Source: an uncultured Pseudomonadales bacterium (GTDB lineage Bacteria > Pseudomonadota > Gammaproteobacteria > Pseudomonadales > Pseudohongiellaceae). Taken from it: 64,000 nt of DNA. The notes under the pieces are model-generated. The model was given only the letters and a program-made list of their open reading frames with translations. It had not been told where the DNA came from and did not search any database. Both the position numbers and the translations under genes were made by a program. Shown piece after piece: positions 18,774-28,149 of this stretch; position 1 is the first letter of the stretch; every line of letters begins with the position of its first letter. The stretch lies in contig CAMYOK010000011.1 of assembly GCA_947259995.1 (NCBI GenBank), positions 186,001-250,000 on the forward strand. The letters are read 5' to 3'.

Positions 18774-20258
18774 ATGTTAAGAAAGATAAGCAAAGCGCTA
18801 TTCGGCAAACGCTCCAAGGCAATGCCTTCCGAGCCCGTAGAAAGCGCCGCACATAAGCAGAGCCCACACCCGAAGGATAAGCGTGGCCGCGCCAATATCG
18901 CAGAACTCGACTTGTCGGGCGCGGATATCATTGAGCGCGATGAACATTGCATTTCCCGACGCGACATTTCTCCCAATGCTTTAAAGGTGCTCTATCGCTT
19001 AAACGATGCCGGCTACCACGCCTTCCTCGTTGGTGGCGGGGTGCGCGACTTATTATTGGATGACAAACCTAAAGACTTCGATATTTCTACAAACGCTACG
19101 CCTGAACAAATCAAACAACTGTTCCGCAATGCCATGATCATTGGCAGGCGCTTCAAGATCATTCACGTGCGCTTTGGCCGCGAAATCATCGAAGTCACTA
19201 CATTCCGCGCTCCCCACGAGCCCGAGAATCAGTTTATAGAAAACACCACTAACCGCAGCATCAAAGGCTTAGATTCTGCACACTCGAGCGCAGGGCTCAT
19301 TCTACGCGACAATGTCTACGGCGATATCAACGAAGATGCGTTACGCAGAGACTTTACTGCCAATGCTTTGTACTACACGACCGATGGCTTCCGCATCCTC
19401 GATTTTGCTGGGGGACTCCACGATATCGAGAACCGCCTCTTGCGTATGATTGGTGACCCAGCAACTCGCTATAGAGAGGACCCAGTTCGGCTGCTCCGCG
19501 CCGTGCGTTTTGCTGCCAAGCTCGGCTTTGACATCGAGAAGAATACACGAGCCCCCATGGATGAGATGGCACCACTGCTGGCATCGATATCCTCAGCGCG
19601 GCTTTTCGACGAGACCTTAAAATTATTAACCGGTGGTAAGGCTGAGAAGACCTTCGCCTTATTACGACAGTTCAACGTCGGAAAAGTGCTCTTCCCCGCC
19701 ACCATGGCGGCCACAAAAGACCCAGAAAGCAGCGAAAGCAAATTATTGACCTTGGCAATGCGCAACACCGATCGTCGTTTAGCTCAAGGCAAATCGGTCA
19801 CTCCAGCGTTTCTCTACGCCGCGATACTCTGGGCGCCACTGCAGCTAACCCTTAAGAAGCTCACCGAGGGCAAGGCTGCCACTATCCCGGAACATCATGA
19901 GGCGGCGAATCAGGTCATTCTTAAACAGATCCAAGTAACCGCCATTCCCAAGCGCTTCTCCATAGCAACTAAAGAGATCTGGGAACAGCAACTGCGCCTG
20001 CAAACTCGGACCAAACGGGCAGCAGAAACAGCGTTCGCCCACCCTAGGTTCCGTGCGGCTTACGACTTCCTATTGCTAAGAGAGGAAGCCGGTGAGGACC
20101 TAGGCGGCATTGGGCAATGGTGGACTGACTTCCAAAATGCTGATAAAAATCAGCAGGATCATATGATTACAAGCCTTGGCAAGGGAGCGACGACCAAAAG
20201 GCGTCGACGCCGCAAACCCGCAAAGAAACCAAGCACGGGACCAGAGGGCAACGAGTGA
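18774..20258 (+). CDS. pcnB: Poly(A) polymerase I
   Basis: 494 residues. It adds poly(A) tails to RNA 3' ends and so promotes decay. The class II nucleotidyltransferase core shows FLVGGGVRDLLLDDKPKDFDIST (the DFD pair binds the catalytic metals), GRRFKIIHVRFG, RRDFTANALYY and REDPVRLLRAVRFAAKLGF, and the protein ends in the basic tail (TKRRRRRKPAKKPS) that distinguishes poly(A) polymerase from tRNA CCA-adding enzymes. The TGA overlaps the GTG of the following deoxynucleoside kinase. The position after cbrB-crcZ and before panB matches Pseudomonas. Confidence 0.95.
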   Translation: MLRKISKALFGKRSKAMPSEPVESAAHKQSPHPKDKRGRANIAELDLSGADIIERDEHCISRRDISPNALKVLYRLNDAGYHAFLVGGGVRDLLLDDKPKDFDISTNATPEQIKQLFRNAMIIGRRFKIIHVRFGREIIEVTTFRAPHEPENQFIENTTNRSIKGLDSAHSSAGLILRDNVYGDINEDALRRDFTANALYYTTDGFRILDFAGGLHDIENRLLRMIGDPATRYREDPVRLLRAVRFAAKLGFDIEKNTRAPMDEMAPLLASISSARLFDETLKLLTGGKAEKTFALLRQFNVGKVLFPATMAATKDPESSESKLLTLAMRNTDRRLAQGKSVTPAFLYAAILWAPLQLTLKKLTEGKAATIPEHHEAANQVILKQIQVTAIPKRFSIATKEIWEQQLRLQTRTKRAAETAFAHPRFRAAYDFLLLREEAGEDLGGIGQWWTDFQNADKNQQDHMITSLGKGATTKRRRRRKPAKKPSTGPEGNE

Positions 20259-20923
20259 GCAATACAGCACCGTCCCCGCATCAAACGCCACGTTTTATTG
20301 CAGTGGAAGGCCCTATTGGTGTGGGCAAGACAAGCTTAACGAAGCGTCTAGCGGAGACTTTCAACTACGAAACGCTGCTCGAGATGCCAGAAGACAACCC
20401 GTTCCTAGAGCGCTTCTACCTCGACCCGCGCCGCAACGCACTATCGACACAACTCTTCTTTCTCTTTCAGCGCTCTCGCCAAATACAAGATCTGCGCCAA
20501 GATGACTTGTTCGAGCAGGTACGAGTTGCCGATTTCTTGATCGACAAAGACCCTTTGTTTGCTAGGCAAAATCTGGACGATGACGAGTTTGCGCTCTACC
20601 AGCAAGTCTACGAACACCTCACGATTGATGCCCCAGTACCGGACCTTGTTCTCTATTTGCAGGCCCCAGCGCCAGTGCTAATCGAAAGAATTCAAAAGCG
20701 CGGAATCGAGGCTGAACAGAATATAAGCAGTGAATATTTAGAGCGCTTGAATACTGCCTACACGGACTTTTTCCATTATTATGACAAAAGCCCTTTATTA
20801 ATCGTCAATTGTGCTGAGATTGATCTGGTCGGCAATGACGATGACTATCAACTACTCGTTGAGCAAATCATGGCAGGCATCAAAGGGACGCATTACTTCA
20901 ATCCTAAGCCTAGCCTTCTATAG
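20255..20923 (+). CDS. Deoxynucleoside (deoxyadenosine/deoxyguanosine-type) kinase
   Basis: 222 residues of the dNK/thymidine kinase 2-like family: P-loop [11 protein letters not shown] near residue 18, [12 protein letters not shown], the DRS-like position replaced by [13 protein letters not shown], and [18 protein letters not shown] as the lid-associated segment. It salvages deoxynucleosides by phosphorylation. It starts at GTG overlapping the pcnB stop (GTGA). In Pseudomonas and enteric bacteria the gene following pcnB is folK (pterin pyrophosphokinase); no folK-like frame is present here, so the kinase occupies that slot. Exact nucleoside preference cannot be read from the sequence. Confidence 0.88.
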   Translation: MSNTAPSPHQTPRFIAVEGPIGVGKTSLTKRLAETFNYETLLEMPEDNPFLERFYLDPRRNALSTQLFFLFQRSRQIQDLRQDDLFEQVRVADFLIDKDPLFARQNLDDDEFALYQQVYEHLTIDAPVPDLVLYLQAPAPVLIERIQKRGIEAEQNISSEYLERLNTAYTDFFHYYDKSPLLIVNCAEIDLVGNDDDYQLLVEQIMAGIKGTHYFNPKPSLL

Positions 20924-20943
20924 CACACAGTGGATGGACGATT

Positions 20944-21777
20944 ATGAGCTCTCAAGCATCACCCAATGTTCCCCAGACTATCCGTCGCACCACGACCCTC
21001 AGCACGCTCATCAAAATGAAGCAAAATGATGAGAAATTCACCTGCCTAACCGCCTATGACGCATGTTTTTCGAGCCTTGTCGGTGAGGCTGGGGTCGATG
21101 TCATCTTGATTGGCGATTCCCTAGGAATGGTCTTACAAGGCCATGACAGCACACTCCCTGTCACTATGGACGACATGGTCTACCACATCAGCAGTGTGAA
21201 ACGTGGCAACCGCGGTGCTTTCCTCATTGGCGATATGCCATTCATGAGCTACGCCTCTGAGACTCAGACTTTAGAGAACGCGGCGACACTCATGCGCGCA
21301 GGCGCCCAAATGATTAAGATCGAAGGCGGCGCGTGGATCTCTAGCTCTACGCATTTATTGGCGGAACGCGGGATACCAGTTTGTGCCCATATGGGGCTCA
21401 CGCCTCAATCAATCAATCGCATTGGCGGCTATCATGTCCAGGGGCGTGATCCTCGCCAAGCCCAGAGTATGTTAGCGGAAGCGAAATTATTGGAAGCATC
21501 TGGCGCCAGTATGTTGCTGCTAGAGTGCGTTCCGCAAAAATTAGCGAAAGAGATAAGCGAATCTTTAAGCATTCCGGTCATTGGTATTGGGGCAGGCCCC
21601 GACACTGATGCACAAGTCATGGTGCTACATGACTTACTTGGCATTTCACCAATCACCCCGAAGTTTGTGAAAAATTTCTTGCACGATTCTGATGATGGGA
21701 TTCGTGGCGCTTTGCGAGCATTTGTGCAGCAGGTCAAAGACAAGGAATTTCCGGCGCCCGAACACTGCTTCGACTAA
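20944..21777 (+). CDS. panB: 3-Methyl-2-oxobutanoate hydroxymethyltransferase
   Basis: 277 residues. PanB adds a hydroxymethyl group from 5,10-methylene-THF to ketoisovalerate, giving ketopantoate, the first step of pantothenate and CoA synthesis. Typical blocks are [74 protein letters not shown] and [23 protein letters not shown], covering the metal aspartates and the catalytic Glu (LLLECVP). It starts 20 bp after the kinase stop and ends 11 bp before panC, so pcnB, the kinase, panB and panC look like one operon. Confidence 0.97.
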   Translation: MSSQASPNVPQTIRRTTTLSTLIKMKQNDEKFTCLTAYDACFSSLVGEAGVDVILIGDSLGMVLQGHDSTLPVTMDDMVYHISSVKRGNRGAFLIGDMPFMSYASETQTLENAATLMRAGAQMIKIEGGAWISSSTHLLAERGIPVCAHMGLTPQSINRIGGYHVQGRDPRQAQSMLAEAKLLEASGASMLLLECVPQKLAKEISESLSIPVIGIGAGPDTDAQVMVLHDLLGISPITPKFVKNFLHDSDDGIRGALRAFVQQVKDKEFPAPEHCFD

Positions 21778-21788
21778 TTGAGCCTCTC

Positions 21789-22643
21789 ATGCAACATCTT
21801 ACGCACATACAACAACTGCGCGATAGCATAGCGAATTACCGGCAGCAAGGGCTGCGTATTGCGCTAGTGCCCACCATGGGAAATTTGCATGCGGGCCACA
21901 TTCATTTAGTCGAAACTGCCCGCACTCATGCCGATATCGTCGTAAGCACTATCTTTGTTAACCCCATGCAATTCGGTAAAAACGAAGACCTCGACTCTTA
22001 TCCGCGCACTCTAGAACAAGACAAAGTGAAACTAACTGCCGCGCATTGTGATGTGCTTTTCACGCCAACTGCGAGTGAGATCTATCCAACTGGGCATGAT
22101 AACAATACCGTTGTTTCTGTCCCGCAAGTCTCTTCGAGGTACTGTGGTGCAAGCAGACCAGGGCATTTTGATGGTGTCGCCACAGTGGTATGTAAACTCT
22201 TTAATATCGTCCAGCCCGACACCGCATTATTCGGTTTGAAAGACTATCAACAATTTCTGGTCATCAGCAAAATGGTCGCCGACCTTTGCCTACCATTGAC
22301 GCTAGTGGGCGTGCCAACGCAGCGCGAAGCTAGTGGGCTTGCCTTAAGTTCACGCAATGGCTACCTAAGCGACAAGGAAAAACACAGTGCGGTGGCATTG
22401 ATCGAGACTCTCCGTTGGGCGGCTACTGCGCTACACGCAGGAGAGCCGGCATCCGCGATCGAGAGCGCAGCCTCAGAGCGATTGAGCAGAGCAGGGTTCA
22501 CTCCAGATTATTTTGCGATTTGCAATGCCCGTACACTTGCCCCCGCCCAACATGACGACCGCGACCTCGTCATCCTCGCCGCCGCCTATATCGGCAAAAC
22601 CCGTCTCATCGACAATATCCAGTTGCAACTCTCCCACACATAA
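21789..22643 (+). CDS. panC: Pantothenate synthetase (pantoate-beta-alanine ligase)
   Basis: 284 residues of the nucleotidyltransferase alpha/beta phosphodiesterase superfamily. It joins pantoate and beta-alanine using ATP. Motifs: VPTMGNLHAGHIHLV (HxGH nucleotide site), FVNPMQFGKNEDLDSYPRT, KLFNIVQPDTALFGLKDYQQ, and LALSSRNGYLSD (KMSKS equivalent). Immediately downstream of panB with an 11-bp gap. panD is not in the window. A hairpin follows the stop directly. Confidence 0.97.
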   Translation: MQHLTHIQQLRDSIANYRQQGLRIALVPTMGNLHAGHIHLVETARTHADIVVSTIFVNPMQFGKNEDLDSYPRTLEQDKVKLTAAHCDVLFTPTASEIYPTGHDNNTVVSVPQVSSRYCGASRPGHFDGVATVVCKLFNIVQPDTALFGLKDYQQFLVISKMVADLCLPLTLVGVPTQREASGLALSSRNGYLSDKEKHSAVALIETLRWAATALHAGEPASAIESAASERLSRAGFTPDYFAICNARTLAPAQHDDRDLVILAAAYIGKTRLIDNIQLQLSHT

Positions 22644-22676
22644 CAGGGACAATCCTTTTACTCTATCCCTGTCATT
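22643..22676 (+). terminator. Terminator-like hairpin after panC
   Basis: ACAGGGA (22643-22649) pairs with TCCCTGT (22666-22672) across a 16-nt loop, followed by CATTTT. The left arm begins at the last base of the panC stop. Modest stem and short T-tract, so termination strength is uncertain. Confidence 0.55.
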
Positions 22677-22726
22677 TTACTCACCGCCGAAAACCTGCTA
22701 AAACCTTTAGGTAACAACTTCATATC

Positions 22727-22749
22727 GTGATAGTGGCTTTACCTATCAC
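22727..22749. promoter_or_regulatory. Inverted repeat in the acs leader
   Basis: GTGATAG and CTATCAC form a perfect 7-bp inverted repeat with a 9-nt spacer, ending 34 bp before the acs start. It could be an operator or an RNA stem in the leader. No known regulator consensus is matched. Confidence 0.4.
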
Positions 22750-22783
22750 CACCACAAGAAACAATTAACAGAAGGACTTAGCG

Positions 22784-24721
22784 ATGCCTGACAGTCGTGT
22801 TTACCCAGTTAGTGATGCAACCGCAGCGAATAGCCTAATTGCTAAAGAAGATTATCAACTGCTCTACCAACAATCCATTAATGAACCCGAGACTTTTTGG
22901 ACAAACAAAGCCAAGGAGTTTCTAGATTGGATCGAGCCCTGGGAGCAGTTACAAAGCGGCGACTTCAAAGATGCATCTAACCAGTGGTTTATCGGCGGAA
23001 AGCTCAATGTGTGCGTCAATTGCGTTGACCGCCACCTCCCCCACCGAGCTCAGCAGACCGCCATCATCTGGGAAGGTGACGACCCAAAGGATAGCCAACA
23101 TATCAGCTATCAAACTCTCTATGAACAAACCTGTAAAATGGCGAACGCGCTACGCGCACGCGGGGTAAAGAAAGGCGATCGTGTCAGCATTTACATGCCG
23201 ATGATTCCAGAGGCCTGCTATGCGATGCTGGCCTGCGCCCGCATTGGCGCCATACACTCCATTGTATTTGGTGGTTTCTCGCCCGAGGCAATCAAAGACC
23301 GCATTCTCGATTCAGATTGCCGTGTTGTCATCACGGCCGACCAAGGTCTGCGAGGGGGTAAACACATACCTTTGAAGCACAATGTCGACAAAGCCTTAGA
23401 GCATTGCCCTGATGTTCATACCGTATTAGTTGTAAAACATACAGGCGCGGACATCGCCTGGCATGACGATCGTGATGTGTATTATCACGAGATCATCGAC
23501 AATGTTAGCGATACCTGTGAACCCGAGGTCATGGACTCAGAAGATCCATTATTCATACTTTATACCTCCGGATCGACTGGCAAACCGAAAGGCGTTTTGC
23601 ATACTTCCGCGGGCTATTTATTAATGGCGGCCATGACCCATCGCTACGTATTTGATTATCAAGAAGGCGACGTCTATTGGTGTACTGCCGATGTTGGCTG
23701 GGTCACTGGCCACAGTTATATCGTCTACGGACCACTTGCCAACGGCGCCACGACTCTTGTTTTTGAAGGGGTCCCGACCTATCCAGATGCCTCTCGGTTC
23801 TGGCAAGTCATCGATAAACATAAAGTTAATTCATTCTATACGGCTCCTACAGCAATTCGCGCACTCATGTCGGCAGGCGATGAACCTGTAACAAGCACTT
23901 CGCGCCAATCGCTTCGCCTACTTGGCTCTGTAGGCGAACCTATCAATCCAGAAGCATGGCAGTGGTATTACGACGTCGTAGGTGAAGGACGTTGCCCAAT
24001 AGTCGATACATGGTGGCAAACCGAAACCGGTAGTATCATGATTACGCCACTGCCTGGAGTAACAGACCTTAAACCCGGTTCTGCGACATTGCCATTCTTT
24101 GGCGTACAACCTGCATTGCTAGACGCCAATGGCGAAGAGTTGAAAGGGCCTGCGACAGGTAATCTCGTACTTTGCCGCAGCTGGCCAAGCCAGATTCGTT
24201 CAGTCTATGGCGACCATCCGCGCTGCATCGATACCTATTTCAAAGCCTATCCGGGCTACTATTTTACTGGCGACAGCGCGCGCCGCGATGCCGATGGTTA
24301 TTACTGGGTGACTGGACGCGTTGACGATGTCATCAATGTATCAGGACACCGCCTAGGCACCGCGGAGATTGAAAGTGCTCTGGTTCTGCATCCGAAGGTG
24401 GCCGAGGCTGCCGTCGTAGGTTTCCCTCACGACATCAAAGGGCAAGCTGTGTATGCCTATGTCACGTTGATGTTAGACGAGGAGGAAAGCGAAGAGCTGC
24501 GGCGCAACCTGTTAGCGTTCGTCGCAGAGGAAATCGGTGCATTTGCACGCCCCGAGATTATTCAATTTGCACCGGGCCTGCCCAAAACCCGCTCAGGAAA
24601 GATCATGCGGCGAATCTTGCGAAAAATTGCGGCGAACGAGCTAGAGAACATGGGTGACACCACAACCTTAGCGGACCCTACAGTGGTTGATCAACTGATA
24701 GAACATAGAGTCAATCGCTAA
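22784..24721 (+). CDS. acsA: Acetyl-coenzyme A synthetase
   Basis: 645 residues, typical for Acs, which activates acetate to acetyl-CoA via acetyl-AMP. Motifs: IWEGDD and [18 protein letters not shown]; the P-loop-like [38 protein letters not shown]; the hinge region [18 protein letters not shown]; and [14 protein letters not shown] with the lysine that is reversibly acetylated in other Acs proteins. A ribosome site AGAAGGA lies upstream of the ATG. With the symporter at the left edge and the following thiolase it would support growth on acetate and similar carbon sources. In Pseudomonas an acs gene likewise sits after panBC, and carbon control by CbrAB is plausible but not shown. Confidence 0.97.
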   Translation: MPDSRVYPVSDATAANSLIAKEDYQLLYQQSINEPETFWTNKAKEFLDWIEPWEQLQSGDFKDASNQWFIGGKLNVCVNCVDRHLPHRAQQTAIIWEGDDPKDSQHISYQTLYEQTCKMANALRARGVKKGDRVSIYMPMIPEACYAMLACARIGAIHSIVFGGFSPEAIKDRILDSDCRVVITADQGLRGGKHIPLKHNVDKALEHCPDVHTVLVVKHTGADIAWHDDRDVYYHEIIDNVSDTCEPEVMDSEDPLFILYTSGSTGKPKGVLHTSAGYLLMAAMTHRYVFDYQEGDVYWCTADVGWVTGHSYIVYGPLANGATTLVFEGVPTYPDASRFWQVIDKHKVNSFYTAPTAIRALMSAGDEPVTSTSRQSLRLLGSVGEPINPEAWQWYYDVVGEGRCPIVDTWWQTETGSIMITPLPGVTDLKPGSATLPFFGVQPALLDANGEELKGPATGNLVLCRSWPSQIRSVYGDHPRCIDTYFKAYPGYYFTGDSARRDADGYYWVTGRVDDVINVSGHRLGTAEIESALVLHPKVAEAAVVGFPHDIKGQAVYAYVTLMLDEEESEELRRNLLAFVAEEIGAFARPEIIQFAPGLPKTRSGKIMRRILRKIAANELENMGDTTTLADPTVVDQLIEHRVNR

Positions 24722-24766
24722 GCACTGTGTTGCCATAACCGCTGTAATCATTCGGGGGAAAGTTAG

Positions 24767-25945
24767 ATGGAAGATGTTTTTATTGTAGCGGCCGGCCGTA
24801 GCGCCGTCGGTAATTTTAATGGCGCCCTCGCGGACCTATCCGCCGTCCAATTAGGCAGCCAAGTCATTAAGCAATTAATTGATCAGCACAGCATCGATGC
24901 AGCACTGATCGATGAAGTGATACTTGGCCATGTCTTGAGTGCAGGCTGTGGTCAAAATACGGCAAGACAAGCGAGCATACATGCCGGCATCGGCATTTCT
25001 ACCCCAGCCCTGACCATCAACAAAGTCTGCGGCTCTGCATTGAAAGCCGTGCACTTAGCCACACAAGCAATTGCGTTGGGCGATGCACAGCTGGTCGTTG
25101 CGGGGGGCATGGAAAGCATGAGCCAATCGGCCCATGTGCTGCCTCAGGCGCGACGAGGGAAAAAAATGGGTAACTGGGAGCTAGTCGACACTATGCTCCA
25201 TGACGGGCTTCAAGACGCCTTTAAACATTACCACATGGGCATCACGGCAGAGAATCTTGCCAGCCAATACAATATTTCACGCAGTGCACAAGATGACTTT
25301 GCTCTCGCATCACAACACAAGGCTAGCGCCGCGATCGCACAGAATCGATTCGCTGACGAGATTCTGCCAGTGAGCGTGCCTCAGCGCCGTGCAGACCCAA
25401 TCATAGTCGATCGCGATGAAGGACCACGCCCCGATACTAGTGCCGAGTTATTGGCACGGTTAAAGCCTGCCTTCAAAGCCGATGGCTCGGTAACCGCAGG
25501 CAACTCTTCTGGTCTCAATGATGGTGCTGCCGTCGTGATTCTGTGCAACAAAGCCATGCTCACCCGTCTAGACTGCAAACCTCTTGCACGAGTTAGCGCC
25601 TATGCTAATTCAGCGGTGGACCCAGCGATCATGGGTATCGCCCCTGCTAGTGCCACGCGCTTGTGTCTGAAAAAGGCTGGCTGGAAAATAGAAGATTTAG
25701 ACTTGATAGAGGCGAACGAAGCCTTCGCGGTGCAATCCTTGGCAGTTGCTAAAGAATTGCAATGGGATGCCACCAAAGTGAACGTCAATGGCGGCGCAAT
25801 TGCGCTAGGCCACCCTATAGGCGCATCGGGCTGCCGCGTTCTTGTGACACTAGTTCACGAAATGCTAAAAAGAGATGCTAAGAAAGGACTAGCAACTCTA
25901 TGTATCGGTGGCGGTCAGGGTGTTGCAATCGCAATAGAGCGCTGA
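24767..25945 (+). CDS. Acetyl-CoA C-acyltransferase (thiolase)
   Basis: 392 residues with all thiolase catalytic elements: the nucleophilic Cys in NKVCGSALKAVHLA (near residue 89), GGMESMS, NSSGLNDGAA, NEAFAVQ, the His in NGGAIALGHPIGASG and the second Cys in LCIGGGQGV. The length and sequence are closest to the biosynthetic acetoacetyl-CoA thiolases (PhaA/AtoB type), which condense two acetyl-CoA or run in reverse in fatty acid and ketone use. It follows acs by 45 bp and may share its transcript. The last 31 bp overlap the convergent GNAT gene. Confidence 0.93.
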   Translation: MEDVFIVAAGRSAVGNFNGALADLSAVQLGSQVIKQLIDQHSIDAALIDEVILGHVLSAGCGQNTARQASIHAGIGISTPALTINKVCGSALKAVHLATQAIALGDAQLVVAGGMESMSQSAHVLPQARRGKKMGNWELVDTMLHDGLQDAFKHYHMGITAENLASQYNISRSAQDDFALASQHKASAAIAQNRFADEILPVSVPQRRADPIIVDRDEGPRPDTSAELLARLKPAFKADGSVTAGNSSGLNDGAAVVILCNKAMLTRLDCKPLARVSAYANSAVDPAIMGIAPASATRLCLKKAGWKIEDLDLIEANEAFAVQSLAVAKELQWDATKVNVNGGAIALGHPIGASGCRVLVTLVHEMLKRDAKKGLATLCIGGGQGVAIAIER

Positions 25946-26409
25946 TACATCGTGACTATTTCACGCGATGGGAGCATAACGCTTTCTATTGCGTGAAACC
26001 CCATGCGCTGCACAAACGCATGCCCCTGGGCATTGTTGGGACGATCGTGCACTTGGCACACGAGTGACAAGTGCTTATCTTCTTGCGCCTTGGCCAGACA
26101 TGACGCAAGCAATCCAGCCCCCAGCCCACTTCTGCGCAAAGACGCGTCGACAACGATTCTATCTAAGTAGACAAAATCATCAAAGCGAGTCATGAACCAT
26201 TGATAGCTATACTGCTCAATGGCCTGGCCTGCACTGATCCCTAAAGCGAATGCCAAAATCTTCTTGGCTTTGCGAACATCGAATTGATAGTCGCAATGTT
26301 GCAGTCTTTCCAAGAACAAGCTTTGCGGTTGCTGCAGAGCCTCGATCGCGGCTGCTTCATTCAAACGCCACATGGCGTTCATTGTTGAAGGTGCAAGCAT
26401 CGGTGTCAT
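25915..26409 (-). CDS. GNAT-family N-acetyltransferase
   Basis: 164 residues. The acetyl-CoA-binding motif A is visible as DRIVVDASLRRSGLGAGLLASCLAKAQE, with motif B around FVQRMGFHAIE. The substrate is unknown. Its ATG overlaps the TGA of the upstream sulP gene (ATGA), so it is the last gene of the blh-sqr-sulP-GNAT operon. Its 3' end overlaps the convergent thiolase gene by 31 bp, a tight packing that could cause antisense interaction between the two transcripts. Confidence 0.85.
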   Translation of the reverse strand: MTPMLAPSTMNAMWRLNEAAAIEALQQPQSLFLERLQHCDYQFDVRKAKKILAFALGISAGQAIEQYSYQWFMTRFDDFVYLDRIVVDASLRRSGLGAGLLASCLAKAQEDKHLSLVCQVHDRPNNAQGHAFVQRMGFHAIESVMLPSREIVTMYQRSIAIATP

Positions 26410-28103
26410 TTCAAGGCTTCGACAGCTTGGTGCTGAGACAAATATACGTTGCCACTGAGCTTAGTTAGAAACTCTCCCCGTTCTAGACGATCCATCACCG
26501 GTCCTTTCACTTCGGAGAGGTGTAATTTTATGTCTAACTCATCCAGGTGTTCATTCATTGCCAAAATGGATTCCATCGCACTCATGTCAATCTCGTTGAC
26601 TGCGGTGCACATCAAAATGACGTGCTTCAGTCGTGGCCTTTTTGCCACCATGGCGTAGATGATATCTTCGAGATAGCGAGAGTTGGCAAAGTACAGACTC
26701 TCATCGATTCGAATCGACAGAATCGTTTCATGGGTTTCGACTTCATGCCTTGCCGCGTTGCGAAAATGCTCCGTGCCTGGCAGCTCACCCACAACGGCCA
26801 CATGCGGCCGTGATGTTTTATAAAGATGCACTATTAACGACACCAATATTCCAGCCGCAACGCCTATTTCAACTCCTGCAAGCAATGTCAAAACGATGGT
26901 GGCCACAACGGCCAAAAAATCCGCCTTAGAAAAGCGCCAAGCGGTTTTTAGAATTGAGACATCGACCAATGACCACACCGCCGCAATAATAGTGGCGGCC
27001 AAGGTGGCTTTCGGCAAATACACTAACAAGGGCACGAATAGTATGGTAGCAACCGCCATCAATAGCGCCGCAATTAGCCCTGCTGCCGGCGTGGCAGCCC
27101 CTGCATCGTAGTTCACCACCGAACGGGAGAAACCACCGGCTACAGGAAAGCCTCCAAAGAAACTAGTCGCAGTATTTGAGGCTCCAAGTGCAAGCAACTC
27201 TTGGTCTGGATTGATCCGCTCTCGACGTTTGGCCGCTAAGCCTTGTGCAACGGATATCGACTCAACAAAACCAATAGTGGCGATCAACACCGCTGAGCTA
27301 GCAAGCAAACGCCACATTTCTATATCAAAGGAAGGCAAGGTGAATGAAGGCAAGCCAGTAGGGACTTGCCCAACAGTGGCAAGCCCAATCTTATCAAGCT
27401 CAAACCACCAGGCAATCATAGTTGTAGCCACAACAGACACGACAGGGCTTATTCGCGAAAACATTTGCGCAGTACTGTGAGAAATGCCCCAACCTTTTAA
27501 TAGCTTCGCCACCCCGTTGCGTGACCAGAACAACCATAAAAGAGTTGGTAGGGAGACCAATACAGTCACCCTATTTAATTGCCCCGCCGACTCCCACAAC
27601 GAAGGCAACAATTCCAACAGCGTATAACCGTGCGACTCAATCCCCAACAAATGTTGCACTTGACTCACCGCGATGATCAACGCCGATGCCGTGATAAACC
27701 CGGTGACCACTGGGTGGGACATAAAGTTTGCAACAAACCCTAGGCGCAATACCCCGAGCAACATCAACATCACGCCCACCATGAAGGCAAGTGTGAGTGC
27801 CGCGCTAATATATTGATCGGGTGCTAGCCCCAAAGAGCCAAGCGCTGCCGCGGTCATTAAGGACATGACAGCAACCGGACCAACCGATAGCACTCGGCTA
27901 GTCCCTAGCGCTGCATACACCAACAACGGCAATATGCTTGCATACAAACCCATCTCTGCAGGCAGGCCCGCTAACAACGCATAGGCAAGCGATTGCGGGA
28001 TCAACATGATGGTCACAATGACAGCCGCTAACGAGTCCTCTGTGAACTTAGTGCCATTGTACGTTTTTACCCACTCAAGAGCGGGCAACCATTGTCTTGC
28101 CAT
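26406..28103 (-). CDS. SulP-family anion transporter with STAS domain
   Basis: 565 residues. Residues about 20-425 form the SLC26/SulP membrane domain with the signatures IPQSLAYALLAGLPAEMGLYAS and SVGPVAVMS, and residues about 440-560 form a cytoplasmic STAS domain (ILSIRIDESLYFANSRYLED, HVILMCTAVNEIDMSAM). SulP proteins move sulfate, bicarbonate or other anions. Being third in a persulfide-oxidation operon, it is most likely a carrier for sulfite, sulfate or thiosulfate produced there; bicarbonate uptake is an alternative. It follows the DUF442-SQR gene by 46 bp and overlaps the GNAT gene. Confidence 0.92.
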   Translation of the reverse strand: MARQWLPALEWVKTYNGTKFTEDSLAAVIVTIMLIPQSLAYALLAGLPAEMGLYASILPLLVYAALGTSRVLSVGPVAVMSLMTAAALGSLGLAPDQYISAALTLAFMVGVMLMLLGVLRLGFVANFMSHPVVTGFITASALIIAVSQVQHLLGIESHGYTLLELLPSLWESAGQLNRVTVLVSLPTLLWLFWSRNGVAKLLKGWGISHSTAQMFSRISPVVSVVATTMIAWWFELDKIGLATVGQVPTGLPSFTLPSFDIEMWRLLASSAVLIATIGFVESISVAQGLAAKRRERINPDQELLALGASNTATSFFGGFPVAGGFSRSVVNYDAGAATPAAGLIAALLMAVATILFVPLLVYLPKATLAATIIAAVWSLVDVSILKTAWRFSKADFLAVVATIVLTLLAGVEIGVAAGILVSLIVHLYKTSRPHVAVVGELPGTEHFRNAARHEVETHETILSIRIDESLYFANSRYLEDIIYAMVAKRPRLKHVILMCTAVNEIDMSAMESILAMNEHLDELDIKLHLSEVKGPVMDRLERGEFLTKLSGNVYLSQHQAVEALK

Positions 28104-28149
28104 CAGTGATTACCCACCGCTGTACAGTGATACGTTCGATACATTTCTG

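Noticed and set aside
18592..18780. 62-codon frame near the end of crcZ
   Set aside because: It overlaps the crcZ hairpin and the pcnB start, has a nonsense-like composition and lacks a credible ribosome site.
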